Of a DNA stretch of 64,000 nt, positions 42,634-50,927 are shown piece after piece. The notes beneath the pieces were generated by a model. It worked only from the letters and a program-made list of their open reading frames with translations. It had not been told where the DNA came from and searched no databases. The stretch spans positions 248,001-312,000 of the forward strand of contig NZ_NIWT01000005.1 in NCBI RefSeq assembly GCF_002236115.1. Reading direction: 5' to 3'. Source of the DNA: Pseudomonas jessenii. GTDB taxonomy: Bacteria > Pseudomonadota > Gammaproteobacteria > Pseudomonadales > Pseudomonadaceae. A program made the translations under genes and the position numbers. Position 1 is the stretch's first letter. Each line of letters begins with the position of its first letter.

Positions 42634-43990
42634 TCCCCTGAAACTCGCCGTGGTCGGCCACACCAACGTCGGTAAAACCTCACTGCTGCGCACCCTGACC
42701 CGCGACGTCGGCTTCGGTGAAGTGTCCCATCGTCCCAGCACCACGCGGCATGTCGAGGGCGCACGGTTGTCGGTGGACGGCGAGCCCTTGCTCGATCTCT
42801 ACGACACCCCGGGCCTGGAAGACGCCATCGCCCTGCTCGACTACCTCGAACGCCTGGAGCGGCCTGGCGAACGCCTCGACGGCCCGGCGCGGCTGGCGCG
42901 TTTCCTGGATGGCAGCGAAGCCCGGCAACGCTTCGAACAGGAAGCCAAGGTGCTGCGCCAGTTACTGGCGTCGGACGCAGGGCTCTACGTGATCGACGCC
43001 AGGGAACCGGTACTGGCCAAGTATCGCGACGAGCTGGAAGTGCTGGCCGGTTGCGGCAAACCCTTGCTGCCGGTGCTGAATTTCGTCAGCAGCGCCAACC
43101 ACCGCGAACCGGCCTGGCGTGAAGCGCTGGCGCGGCTGGGCTTGCATGCCTTGGTGCGCTTCGACAGCGTCGCGCCGCCGGAGGATGGCGAGCGTCGACT
43201 CTATGAAAGTCTCGCCCTGCTGCTGGAAACTGCCCGGCCGCAGCTCGAACGACTGATTGCCGATCAGCAAGCCCAGCGTCTGGCTCGCCAACAAAGCGCA
43301 GAGCGATTGATTGCCGAATTATTGATCGATTGCGCTGCCTGCCGACGCAGTGTGGTCAGTGAAGCCGAGCAGGAACAAAAGGCAATCAGCGAACTGCGCA
43401 AAGCCGTGCGCCAGCGTGAGCAGCGTTGCGTCGAGTCCCTGCTCAAGCTGTACGCCTTCCGCCCACAGGATGCCGCCGCCAGTGATTTGCCATTGCTCGA
43501 CGGTCGTTGGGGCGACGATTTGTTCAACCCGGAAACCCTGAAACAACTGGGCGTTCGAGTCGGTGGCGGTATCGCAGCGGGTGCCGCTGCCGGGGCCGGG
43601 GTCGATTTGCTGGTGGGCGGCATCACGCTAGGCGCGGCGGCATTAGCCGGAGCGATTGCCGGCGGCGCGCTGCAAACCGCCCGCAGTTATGGCAGCCGCT
43701 TGCTCGGCAAGATCAAGGGCCAGCGCGAACTGACGGTGGATGACAACGTGCTGCGCCTGTTGGCGTTGCGCCAGCGGCAATTGCTGCAAGCGCTCAATGC
43801 CCGTGGGCACGCGGCGATGGACAGTATTCAGGTGGCCACGCCACAGGATAAAACCTGGCGCGAAGGCAAACTGCCCGAGGCCCTGAACAAGGCGCGGGCG
43901 CATCCGCAGTGGTCGTCGCTCAATCCTCATTCAAAATTGAATCAGGGGGAGCGGCAGGAGCAGATCGAGGTTCTGGCACAACAGCTGTAG
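42626..43990 (+). CDS. DUF3482 GTPase, partner of DUF2868 protein
   Basis: 454 residues. The TRAFAC GTPase domain has G1 VVGHTNVGKTSLLRTL (about 9-24), G3 LYDTPGLEDAI and a later G4-like PVLNFVSS, close to Era/TrmE-type GTPases. A long DUF3482 region follows, with a coiled/helical stretch and a glycine-rich hydrophobic segment (about 313-350, GGGIAAGAAAGAGVDLLVGG), which may insert in a membrane in the manner of GTPases that gain a transmembrane hairpin. No known function. Confidence 0.87.
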   Translation: MTNPLKLAVVGHTNVGKTSLLRTLTRDVGFGEVSHRPSTTRHVEGARLSVDGEPLLDLYDTPGLEDAIALLDYLERLERPGERLDGPARLARFLDGSEARQRFEQEAKVLRQLLASDAGLYVIDAREPVLAKYRDELEVLAGCGKPLLPVLNFVSSANHREPAWREALARLGLHALVRFDSVAPPEDGERRLYESLALLLETARPQLERLIADQQAQRLARQQSAERLIAELLIDCAACRRSVVSEAEQEQKAISELRKAVRQREQRCVESLLKLYAFRPQDAAASDLPLLDGRWGDDLFNPETLKQLGVRVGGGIAAGAAAGAGVDLLVGGITLGAAALAGAIAGGALQTARSYGSRLLGKIKGQRELTVDDNVLRLLALRQRQLLQALNARGHAAMDSIQVATPQDKTWREGKLPEALNKARAHPQWSSLNPHSKLNQGERQEQIEVLAQQL

Positions 43991-44022
43991 AGGCAGGAAC
44001 ACTTGCTTTGCCTGGACTGACG

Positions 44023-44100
44023 CCATCGCGAGCAAGCTCGCTCCTACAGGGGATTTGTGTCGATCACAGATCCAATGTGGGAGCGAGCTTGCTCGCGATG
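44023..44100. repeat. REP pair, type C (left arm GTAGGAG class)
   Basis: Units 44023-44050 and 44076-44100. The left unit ends CTCCTACAGG like the type A class, while the right one is TGTGGGAGCGAG, so this pair is a class hybrid. Spacer GATTTGTGTCGATCACAGATCC resembles that at 57467. Confidence 0.88.
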
Positions 44101-44122
44101 GCCGCGCCTCGGTTCAAAGGCT

Positions 44123-44680
44123 TTATGCAGCCAACAGCCGCACCGCTTTGCCCTTCAACACTGCCAGATCAATCACCGGCACATGCATCTCTTTCGCCAG
44201 CTCATCCCACTGGCGCATGCGCAAGCTCACGGCACACAACGGGTCCTTCTCGAACGCCTCAGCCTCTTCAGCCGTCATCACCCCGCCCTGATATTCCAGG
44301 GTTCGGCGACTGGCTTCACTCAAGCGCTCGTAGTATCCCGCCTCCTTGAGCGTCAGGTAACGCTTGGCCTGCACGTGGTATTCGACCAGCCGAGCCATAC
44401 GCTCGCTGAAGCCGACGCGGCGCAGATAATCCGCGCCCAGACGCTCATGGCTGACAACGCCGAAGCCGCCCATGTTCTCCGCGCTTTCACCACAGATATG
44501 CCCGATGTCATGAAAGAACGCCGCCAGCACCACTTCATCGTCGAAGCCTTCGGCCATGGCCAGTTCCGCCGCCTGGGACATGTGCTCGATCTGCGAAACC
44601 GGTTCACCGATGTAATCGCTGTCGCCAAAACGCTCGTACAGACTGAATACTTCGGCGACGACTTGTTCATTGCGCCCCAT
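44123..44680 (-). CDS. PhnZ-like HD-domain phosphonate oxygenase
   Basis: 185 residues. The HD metal set is visible: Y23-I-G-E26 near the N-terminus, H33, H56-D57 and H60 in FFHDIGHI, H77 in VVSHERLG, a further His in VEYHVQAK, and an Asp near the end. PhnZ is a mixed-valence di-iron oxygenase that cleaves 2-amino-1-hydroxyethylphosphonate to glycine and phosphate. Its Tyr/Glu signature is intact. It overlaps the FAD gene by one base (TGATG), making it the last gene of a phosphonate operon. No PhnY-type hydroxylase is encoded in the window. Confidence 0.85.
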   Translation of the reverse strand: MGRNEQVVAEVFSLYERFGDSDYIGEPVSQIEHMSQAAELAMAEGFDDEVVLAAFFHDIGHICGESAENMGGFGVVSHERLGADYLRRVGFSERMARLVEYHVQAKRYLTLKEAGYYERLSEASRRTLEYQGGVMTAEEAEAFEKDPLCAVSLRMRQWDELAKEMHVPVIDLAVLKGKAVRLLAA

Positions 44681-45813
44681 CAGATTTCCCCCAACACAGC
44701 TGCGATGTTTCGTTCAGCCATCGCCGGCCCGACGCTCATGCCGACACCGGTGTGCATCAACGCCACGCTCAGGCCTTTTGCCGGGCGCAGGAACGAAAAC
44801 GGTCCCGGCCCCCGTGAACCATAGACCCCCTGCCAGCGTTCGACCACCTGCACCTTGCAGCCCAGAGTTTGCTCGGCCAGCTCGATCATCCAGTCATCGA
44901 CCTGCTCGGCATTGAAGGGCGACGGATCGCTGCCGTAATGGTGCGAATCGCCAATGATCAACTCGCCATAGGGCGTCGGGCTGATCAGCAGGTGGATGCC
45001 GTTTTCGTGCAGGTGCGGCGCGTGCCGCAGAATGTCTGCCTGCACCGCCGCGGCCTCCGGCAAGTCGGCGAAGGCGCCGTAGTGCACGCAACTCAAACCG
45101 GTGAGCAGCGCGTGTTGCAGGTTGAGGTGGATTTGCGGTCGGGCGCGGAGCATTTGCAGGCGGCAAATTTGCGGCTCGAGTTCAGCGATCTGTTCGGCCA
45201 GTAACGTCTGATAATCGTGGCCGGAGCAGACAATGATCTGCTCGGCACTGAAGCTGCCAGCGGTGCTGTGCAGGCGACCCGGCTCGATATCGCGCACCAG
45301 GGTAGAAAAGTGAAACTTGACCCCCAGGTCGCGGCGCAGGAAATCGATCAACGCCGGAATCGCTTCGCGGGAATACAACTGCTGATCGTCCATGCCATGC
45401 AACGCCGCACGGTGATGACGGAACTGACCGTCGTACAAATCGCGCAATGCTGCGCCGCGCAACAGGTCGACACGGTAACCGTGCTCCACCGCGCGGCCGT
45501 CGCAGAAGGCTTGCAGCAGCTGTTCTTCCGCCTCGGTTCGGGCGAACAGGTACGAGCCATTGCGCTTGAGTTGCAGGCCGGCGAGCTGGGCCCAATCACC
45601 CCAGATTTCGCGACTGGCGCGGGCCAGTTCCAGCATCGGCCCCGGCGGCTGGCCAGTGACCAGTGCCTGGCCGAAGTTGCGCACCGAAGCGCCGAGGGGC
45701 GCTTCGCTGCGCTCGAAAACCGTGACCTTGAGACCGCGCTTGGCGGCAGCATATGCGTGGGACAAGCCCAGGATGCCGGCGCCGACGATCAGCATGTCGT
45801 TGTGTTGTGTCAT
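44680..45813 (-). CDS. Phosphonate-linked FAD-dependent oxidoreductase (TIGR03364-like)
   Basis: 377 residues. A DAO/glycine-oxidase fold with the FAD motif MLIVGAGILGLSHAYAAAKRG at the N-terminus and the GSRGPGPF/GVGMSVGPAMAE FAD loop at the end. This group sits beside phosphonate genes in many genomes and is thought to oxidise an aminophosphonate or its N-methyl derivative; the substrate is not certain. The start MTQHNDML is preferred over an in-frame upstream ATG inside the REP region. It shares one base with the HD oxygenase gene. Confidence 0.82.
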   Translation of the reverse strand: MTQHNDMLIVGAGILGLSHAYAAAKRGLKVTVFERSEAPLGASVRNFGQALVTGQPPGPMLELARASREIWGDWAQLAGLQLKRNGSYLFARTEAEEQLLQAFCDGRAVEHGYRVDLLRGAALRDLYDGQFRHHRAALHGMDDQQLYSREAIPALIDFLRRDLGVKFHFSTLVRDIEPGRLHSTAGSFSAEQIIVCSGHDYQTLLAEQIAELEPQICRLQMLRARPQIHLNLQHALLTGLSCVHYGAFADLPEAAAVQADILRHAPHLHENGIHLLISPTPYGELIIGDSHHYGSDPSPFNAEQVDDWMIELAEQTLGCKVQVVERWQGVYGSRGPGPFSFLRPAKGLSVALMHTGVGMSVGPAMAERNIAAVLGEI

Positions 45814-45841
45814 GGGGTCTTGTCCTGAATTTGAAACCGCT

Positions 45842-45908
45842 TTCGCGAGCAAGCCCGCTCCCACAGGAGACCGCATGCCTTATGTGGGAGCGAGCTTGCT
45901 CGCGATGA
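45842..45908. repeat. REP pair, type C, inside the phosphonate cluster
   Basis: Units 45842-45866 and 45883-45908 with a 16-bp spacer, CCCACA/TGTGGG ends inward. It separates the substrate-binding protein gene from the oxidoreductase gene and may lower read-through to the two catabolic genes. Confidence 0.9.
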
Positions 45909-45931
45909 GGCCCTTTCAGCCGATAAAGATC

Positions 45932-46957
45932 TTACTTGGCCGCCACTTTCTCGGACTTGCCGTCATAGCGCTTGCGCCACTCGGTCAGGATCTCGTCGCG
46001 GTTCTTCGAGGCCCAGGCGAAGTCGTTCTTGATCAGGCGTTGTTCGTAGTCGGCCGGCAGTTCGGTCTGTGGCTTGGCGATGCCAGGCTGGGCGAGCACG
46101 GCGAAGTTTTCCTTGTAGAGCTCCATCGCCTCAGGGCTGGCCGAGAAGTCAGCCAGTTTCTTCGCCGCCTCTTCGTGGGCAGTGCCCTTGATCACGGCAG
46201 TCGCTTCGATCTCCCAACCCAGGCCTTCCTTCGGCAGGATGATGTCCAGCGGTGCGCCCTGGCGTTTCAGTTGAACAGCCGGGTACTCGAAGGAAATACC
46301 GATCGGGAATTCACCAGCAGCCGCCAGTTTGCAAGGCTTGGAACCGGAGTGAACGTACTGGCCGATGTTCTGGTGCAGGCCATCCATGTAGGCCCAGCCC
46401 TGCTTCTCGCCGAAGGTTTGCAGCCAGGCGCTGACGTCGAGGAAGCCGGTGCCGGACGATGCCGGGTTTGGCATGACGATCTTGCCTTTGTACTCAGGCT
46501 TGGTCAGGTCCTGCCAGCTCACGGGCTTGGTCAGGCCCTGCTTCTCGGCTTCGACGGTGTTGAAGCAGATGGTCGCGGCCCACACGTCCATGCCGACCCA
46601 GGCTGGTGGGTTGGCCGCGTCGCGGTAGTTGGCGCCGATCTTGCCCAGGTCTTTCGGCGCGTAGCTTTGCAGCATGCCTTGCTGATCGAGAATCGCCAGG
46701 CTCGAAGCGGCCAGGCCCCACACGGCGTCAGCCTGCGGACGGGCTTTTTCGGCCAGCAGTTTGGCGGTGATGATGCCGGTGGAATCACGCACCCATTTGA
46801 TTTCGACGTCCGGGTTGGCCTTTTCGAACGCTTGCTTGTAGGTCTTCAGTTGTTCGGCTTCGAGAGCGGTGTACACCGTCAACTCGGTTTTCGCCGCAAA
46901 GGCGTTCAGGCTGAAAGCGGTGAGGACAGCAGCGGCCAGGGCCATAGGCTTGAACAT
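45932..46957 (-). CDS. 2-Aminoethylphosphonate ABC transporter, substrate-binding protein
   Basis: 341 residues. Signal peptide MFKPMALAAAVLTAFSLNAFAA, then a type II periplasmic binding protein fold (TELTVYTALEAEQLKTYKQ, the pattern of iron/AEP binding proteins). The assigned ligand follows from its neighbours: permease, ATPase, LysR regulator and PhnZ-like oxygenase. The start MFKPM is used; the ORF opens 14 codons earlier but without a signal peptide. Confidence 0.88.
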   Translation of the reverse strand: MFKPMALAAAVLTAFSLNAFAAKTELTVYTALEAEQLKTYKQAFEKANPDVEIKWVRDSTGIITAKLLAEKARPQADAVWGLAASSLAILDQQGMLQSYAPKDLGKIGANYRDAANPPAWVGMDVWAATICFNTVEAEKQGLTKPVSWQDLTKPEYKGKIVMPNPASSGTGFLDVSAWLQTFGEKQGWAYMDGLHQNIGQYVHSGSKPCKLAAAGEFPIGISFEYPAVQLKRQGAPLDIILPKEGLGWEIEATAVIKGTAHEEAAKKLADFSASPEAMELYKENFAVLAQPGIAKPQTELPADYEQRLIKNDFAWASKNRDEILTEWRKRYDGKSEKVAAK

Positions 46958-46995
46958 GATCTTTTCCTGTTTTTGAGTTGAGGGGTTGTGCAGAT

Positions 46996-48720
46996 TCAAT
47001 GACCGGGTGTGGTCTGCCGCCAGGCCTGGGAGCGGCGCAGCAAACCGCGCGAGGCCCAGGCCAGCAGCAGGGACACGCCCGCCGAGGTAATCAGGATCAG
47101 GGTCGACATCGCTGCCGCACCGCCGACGTTGCCGGCGTCATCCATGTTCAGCACCGCCACTGCCGCGAGGATGGTGTCGGGGCTGTAGAGGAAGATCGCC
47201 GCCGAAACGGTGGTCATGGCCGAGACGAACAGGTAACGCACGATGTCCAGTAGCGCCGGCAGGCAGATCGGCACAGTGACGCGCAGGTAGTGGCGGTACA
47301 GCGGCGCCTTGAGCGACAGAGCGGCGGCTTCGAATTCGGCATCGAGTTGACGCAGCGCGGTGGTGGCGGTCATTTGTGCGGTGGTCAAATAGTGAGCAAT
47401 GGTGCAGACGATCAGCAGCGTCATGCTGCCGTAGAACACGTGCAGCGGGTTGCCGGTGAGGTTGAAGAAGAAGACGTAACCCAACCCCAGCACCAGGCCT
47501 GGCACCGCCATCGGTACGAAACTGAGCATGCGCAGGGTCAGGTTCAGGCCGCGCTGACCCTTGGTTTTTTCCATCAGGTAGGCGCCGGTGAAGATCAGCA
47601 GGCTGCCGATCAACGCCGTGCCCAAGGCCATCTTCAGGCTGTTGCCATAGGCCAGCCAGCCACCGCCGGCGGTTTCGTTGAACTGATAATGGTTGAGCGA
47701 CAGCGACAGGTTGTACGGCCAGAACTTCACCAGGGACGAGAACACCGCCATGCCGAACACCAGCAGCAACGCGGCGCAGATCAGCAGGACGATAGCCAGG
47801 TAGCAGCTGTCGCGCAGCTTCGACGGCGCGGGTTTGAACACCTGGGCACGACCGCTCATGGAATCACCGTGACGCCGACGCAACCAGGCATCGACCCCGA
47901 AGCTGAACAGCGCCGGTAGCAGCAACACCATGCCGATCAACGCGCCACGACCGAACTGTTGCTGGCCGACCACCGCCTTGTAGGCCTCCAGCGCCAACAC
48001 TTGATAGTCGCCACCGACAACCACTGGTACGCCGAAGTCAGTGATGGTCAGGGTGAACACCAGACAGAATGCGGCGAACACGGCCTGACGGGTCGCCGGC
48101 CAGGTGATGCTGCGGAAGGCTTTTGCAGGACTCGCGCCCATGCTGGAGGCGGCATCGAACAGTCGCGCATCGGCCAAGGACAGGGCCGACAGAAGAATCA
48201 TCAAGGCGTGCGGGAAGGTGTAGATGACTTCACCAAGCACAATGCCCCAGAAGCCGTAGATGTTGTCCGAGAGCAGGCCACGCAGCATGCCCTGGTTGCC
48301 GAACAGATAAACCAGCGCGATGCCGGGCAACATCGAGGGCGCCATCAATGGCAGCAGGGAAATGCCACGCCAAATGCCTTTGGCGGGAATCAAGGTTCGT
48401 TGCAGCGCGTAGGCAAACAGGTAGGCCAGCGGTACGACAATGGCCGCGACACTGAGGGAAACCTTCAGGCTGTTACCGAGCAACCAGTGGAAGTTCTCGC
48501 TGGTCACCAGCTCTTTCGCTGCGACCCAGCCACCGCCCTGCCCGGCCTCGGCGCTGAAACCGCGCCAGAGAATCGCCAGCAACGGCATCAATACGGCAAC
48601 GCCCAACAACACCAGCATGAGGACTTTGCCGCCGATCACGAACAACCGGTCACCGATCTCGGCGCGGGTGGTCTGCCGAACCTGCTTGTGCGGCAGCGGC
48701 AGCGCGATGTTCGCGCTCAT
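46996..48720 (-). CDS. 2-Aminoethylphosphonate ABC transporter, fused permease
   Basis: 574 residues with about twelve membrane helices, formed by two permease halves in one chain, as in AEP/iron-type fused permeases. EAA-like loops are seen at about SSMGASPAKAFRSITWP and near AALSLKAPLYRHYLRVTVP. It overlaps the ATPase gene by one base and precedes the binding-protein gene by 38 bp. Confidence 0.9.
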   Translation of the reverse strand: MSANIALPLPHKQVRQTTRAEIGDRLFVIGGKVLMLVLLGVAVLMPLLAILWRGFSAEAGQGGGWVAAKELVTSENFHWLLGNSLKVSLSVAAIVVPLAYLFAYALQRTLIPAKGIWRGISLLPLMAPSMLPGIALVYLFGNQGMLRGLLSDNIYGFWGIVLGEVIYTFPHALMILLSALSLADARLFDAASSMGASPAKAFRSITWPATRQAVFAAFCLVFTLTITDFGVPVVVGGDYQVLALEAYKAVVGQQQFGRGALIGMVLLLPALFSFGVDAWLRRRHGDSMSGRAQVFKPAPSKLRDSCYLAIVLLICAALLLVFGMAVFSSLVKFWPYNLSLSLNHYQFNETAGGGWLAYGNSLKMALGTALIGSLLIFTGAYLMEKTKGQRGLNLTLRMLSFVPMAVPGLVLGLGYVFFFNLTGNPLHVFYGSMTLLIVCTIAHYLTTAQMTATTALRQLDAEFEAAALSLKAPLYRHYLRVTVPICLPALLDIVRYLFVSAMTTVSAAIFLYSPDTILAAVAVLNMDDAGNVGGAAAMSTLILITSAGVSLLLAWASRGLLRRSQAWRQTTPGH

Positions 48721-49796
48721 CAGGCAAACACCTGCAGGCTACGCGGCGGCAAGGCGACCATGATCTGCTGGGCACCAAGGCGCGGCATGGCTTCTGGCGC
48801 CAACTCCGCCAACAGCGGGTGCCCCGGCAACTGATCGAGCTCGAAGCTCATGCGGCAGCGATTGCCGAGGAAGGTGATTTCACGAACCTTGGCCGGGAAC
48901 AGGTTTTCCTCGTGCACCAGCGGGTTGACGTTGATCGCTTCCGGACGGCAGAACAAACGGCCCGACGCGGACTTGGCGCTGCCTTCGGCCAGACGCATGT
49001 TCATCCCGCCGACCTGGGCGTGGCTGTCGCTGTTGCGCTGGAAGGGTAGCCAGTTACCCTGGCCGACGAACTCCGCCACGAATGGCGTGGCCGGGCGGTT
49101 GTAGATTTCCTGCGGCGTGGCGTACTGCTCGACCTTGCCGTTGTTCATCACGGCGATACGGTCGGCCATCAGCATGGCCTCGTCCTGATTATGGGTGACC
49201 ATCAGGGTAGTGATGCCGAGGTTGCGTTGCAGTTGGCGCAACTCGGTGCACAGATGCTCGCGCACCCGGGCATCGAGGGCCGACATCGGTTCGTCCAGCA
49301 GCAATAGCGAAGGTGCCGGGGCCAGGGCGCGAGCCAGTGCAACCCGCTGCTGCTGGCCGCCGGACAACTGGCCGGGATACTTTTTCTCGCTGCCGACCAG
49401 GCCGACCAATTCCAGCATCTGGCCGACTCGACGGCGCACTTCGTCACGACCGCTGCCGGCGAGGCCGTAGGCAATGTTCGCTTCGACGGTGAGATTGGGA
49501 AACAACGCGTAGGACTGGAACAGAATGCCGTAGTCCCGCGCCTGGGGCGCCAGGTGGGAAACGTCGCGATCGCCCAGGTACAACTCGCCGCTGTCCTGCT
49601 TCTCCAGACCGGCGATGCAGCGCAGCAAGGTGGTCTTGCCACAGCCCGACGGCCCCAGCAGACACACCAGCTCACCGGCCGCCACGTCGAGGGACACGTC
49701 ATCCAGCGCCGTGAAGGCGCCAAAACGCTTCTGTACACCGCGCACTTTCATCGGTGCGCCGGGGTTGGTCAGGGCAGTTGCGATCGGGTTGTTCAT
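48720..49796 (-). CDS. 2-Aminoethylphosphonate ABC transporter, ATP-binding protein
   Basis: 358 residues. Walker A GPSGCGKTTLLRC, signature LSGGQQQRVALARALAP, Walker B LLLLDEPMSALD and His loop MVTHNQDEAM, followed by a TOBE-type C-terminal domain. The start lies in a hairpin that holds its ribosome site (49804-49822). First structural gene of the transport operon. Confidence 0.92.
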   Translation of the reverse strand: MNNPIATALTNPGAPMKVRGVQKRFGAFTALDDVSLDVAAGELVCLLGPSGCGKTTLLRCIAGLEKQDSGELYLGDRDVSHLAPQARDYGILFQSYALFPNLTVEANIAYGLAGSGRDEVRRRVGQMLELVGLVGSEKKYPGQLSGGQQQRVALARALAPAPSLLLLDEPMSALDARVREHLCTELRQLQRNLGITTLMVTHNQDEAMLMADRIAVMNNGKVEQYATPQEIYNRPATPFVAEFVGQGNWLPFQRNSDSHAQVGGMNMRLAEGSAKSASGRLFCRPEAINVNPLVHEENLFPAKVREITFLGNRCRMSFELDQLPGHPLLAELAPEAMPRLGAQQIMVALPPRSLQVFA

Positions 49797-49803
49797 GGAC
49801 GGA

Positions 49804-49822
49804 CCTCATCGAGCAGATGAGG
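49804..49822 (-). promoter_or_regulatory. Hairpin holding the ribosome site of the AEP ATPase gene
   Basis: CCTCATC-TGCTC-GATGAGG on the minus strand: a perfect 7-bp stem with a 5-base loop. The 3' arm contains GAGG, which lies about 8 bases before the ATG and would serve as Shine-Dalgarno. If it forms in the mRNA it would limit translation of the transporter. Confidence 0.5.
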
Positions 49823-49854
49823 GCCATCCTAGAGTTGTAATGAGTCCGTCATGT

Positions 49855-49875
49855 GGCAGTAAGGCAAAAACTGCC
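49855..49875. promoter_or_regulatory. Inverted repeat GGCAGT-N9-ACTGCC upstream of the AEP transport operon
   Basis: Perfect 6-bp arms with a 9-bp spacer, 60-80 bp upstream of the ATPase start. Size and place fit a LysR-type regulator site, and a LysR gene lies directly upstream. Confidence 0.45.
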
Positions 49876-49927
49876 GATAGTGGTATTCGAGGATTTTGGT
49901 TCAAGTCTTGTGTTGCCTGAACTGGCC

Positions 49928-50023
49928 TCATCGCGAGCAAGCTCGCTCCCACAGTGGGTTTGAGGTGAAACACAGATTGTGTGAACACCCAAAATCCCTG
50001 TGAGAGCGAGCTTGCTCGCGATG
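49928..50023. repeat. REP pair, type C
   Basis: Units 49928-49954 and 49998-50023; the spacer contains CACAGATTGTGTGAACACCC. The second unit has one change (TGAGAG for TGGGAG). It lies between the LysR gene and the AEP transport operon. Confidence 0.88.
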
Positions 50024-50047
50024 AGGTCGGTACAGGCACCACAGAAT

Positions 50048-50911
50048 TCAGGCCGGGGACATTTCCTGCGCCAACCCAAGAAACGCCGCCGGCAGCCGCG
50101 CGTTTTTGCGTTCCTTGAGGCAGTACAGGTATTCGGGAATCTGCGGCGCATTCTCGATAGTCAGCACCCGCAACTGCGGATCGTGCGGCACTTCCTGACG
50201 GGCAATGATGCTGATACCGATGTTGCGCAGCACTGCTTCGCGGATCGATTCACGACTGCCGATCTCCAGCAGCGGACCGAAGCACACGCCAGCACTGGTC
50301 AGTAACTCTTCGGTCAAACGACGGGTGGTCGAGCCCGGCTCACGCATCAGCAAGGTATGTCCGGCCAGCGCGCTGAGCGGTACGTGATCGTGAACCGCCA
50401 GCGGATGATTGCGATGCACCGCCAGCACCAACGGATCGCTGCCGAGCACCCGGCGAATCAGTCGTGCGTCATCGAGCAACTGCGACGAGGCCGCGACATC
50501 GACACGGTAATCCTCCAGTGCTTCGAGCACTTGCTGGGAGTTGCCGATTTCCACCGACACCTCCACCTGCGGCAGGCGTTCGCGGAACGTTTTCACCAGG
50601 TCGAGGATGTAATACGGCGCCGTGGCGGCAATACGCAACGTGCCCTGGACCTGGCCGCAGTTACGCAGGAAAAACTCGATGTCGGCTTCCTGTTGCATCA
50701 GCACCTTGACCATAGGCAGCAGCCGCGCGCCCTCCTCACTGACGCTGAGACGCCTGCCGCCGCGATAGAACAGCTCGACCGAGTACTGACTTTCGAGGTT
50801 GCGGATCTGCGTCGTCACCGTCGGCTGGCTCAGGCCAAGCTTTTTGGCAGCCTGGGTAATGCTGCCCAGGCGGGCCACCATGTAAAACGCCTTCAGCTCG
50901 GCACTCAGCAC
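50048..50911 (-). CDS. LysR family regulator of aminoethylphosphonate use
   Basis: 287 residues. The N-terminal winged HTH (AFYMVARLGSITQAAKKLGLSQPTVTTQ) is followed by a LysR substrate domain. It is on the same strand and directly upstream of the AEP transporter genes. Family members linked to phosphonate catabolism respond to AEP or a breakdown product; the inducer is inferred from context. Confidence 0.87.
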   Translation of the reverse strand: MLSAELKAFYMVARLGSITQAAKKLGLSQPTVTTQIRNLESQYSVELFYRGGRRLSVSEEGARLLPMVKVLMQQEADIEFFLRNCGQVQGTLRIAATAPYYILDLVKTFRERLPQVEVSVEIGNSQQVLEALEDYRVDVAASSQLLDDARLIRRVLGSDPLVLAVHRNHPLAVHDHVPLSALAGHTLLMREPGSTTRRLTEELLTSAGVCFGPLLEIGSRESIREAVLRNIGISIIARQEVPHDPQLRVLTIENAPQIPEYLYCLKERKNARLPAAFLGLAQEMSPA

Positions 50912-50927
50912 AACCGTCCCTCATCCT

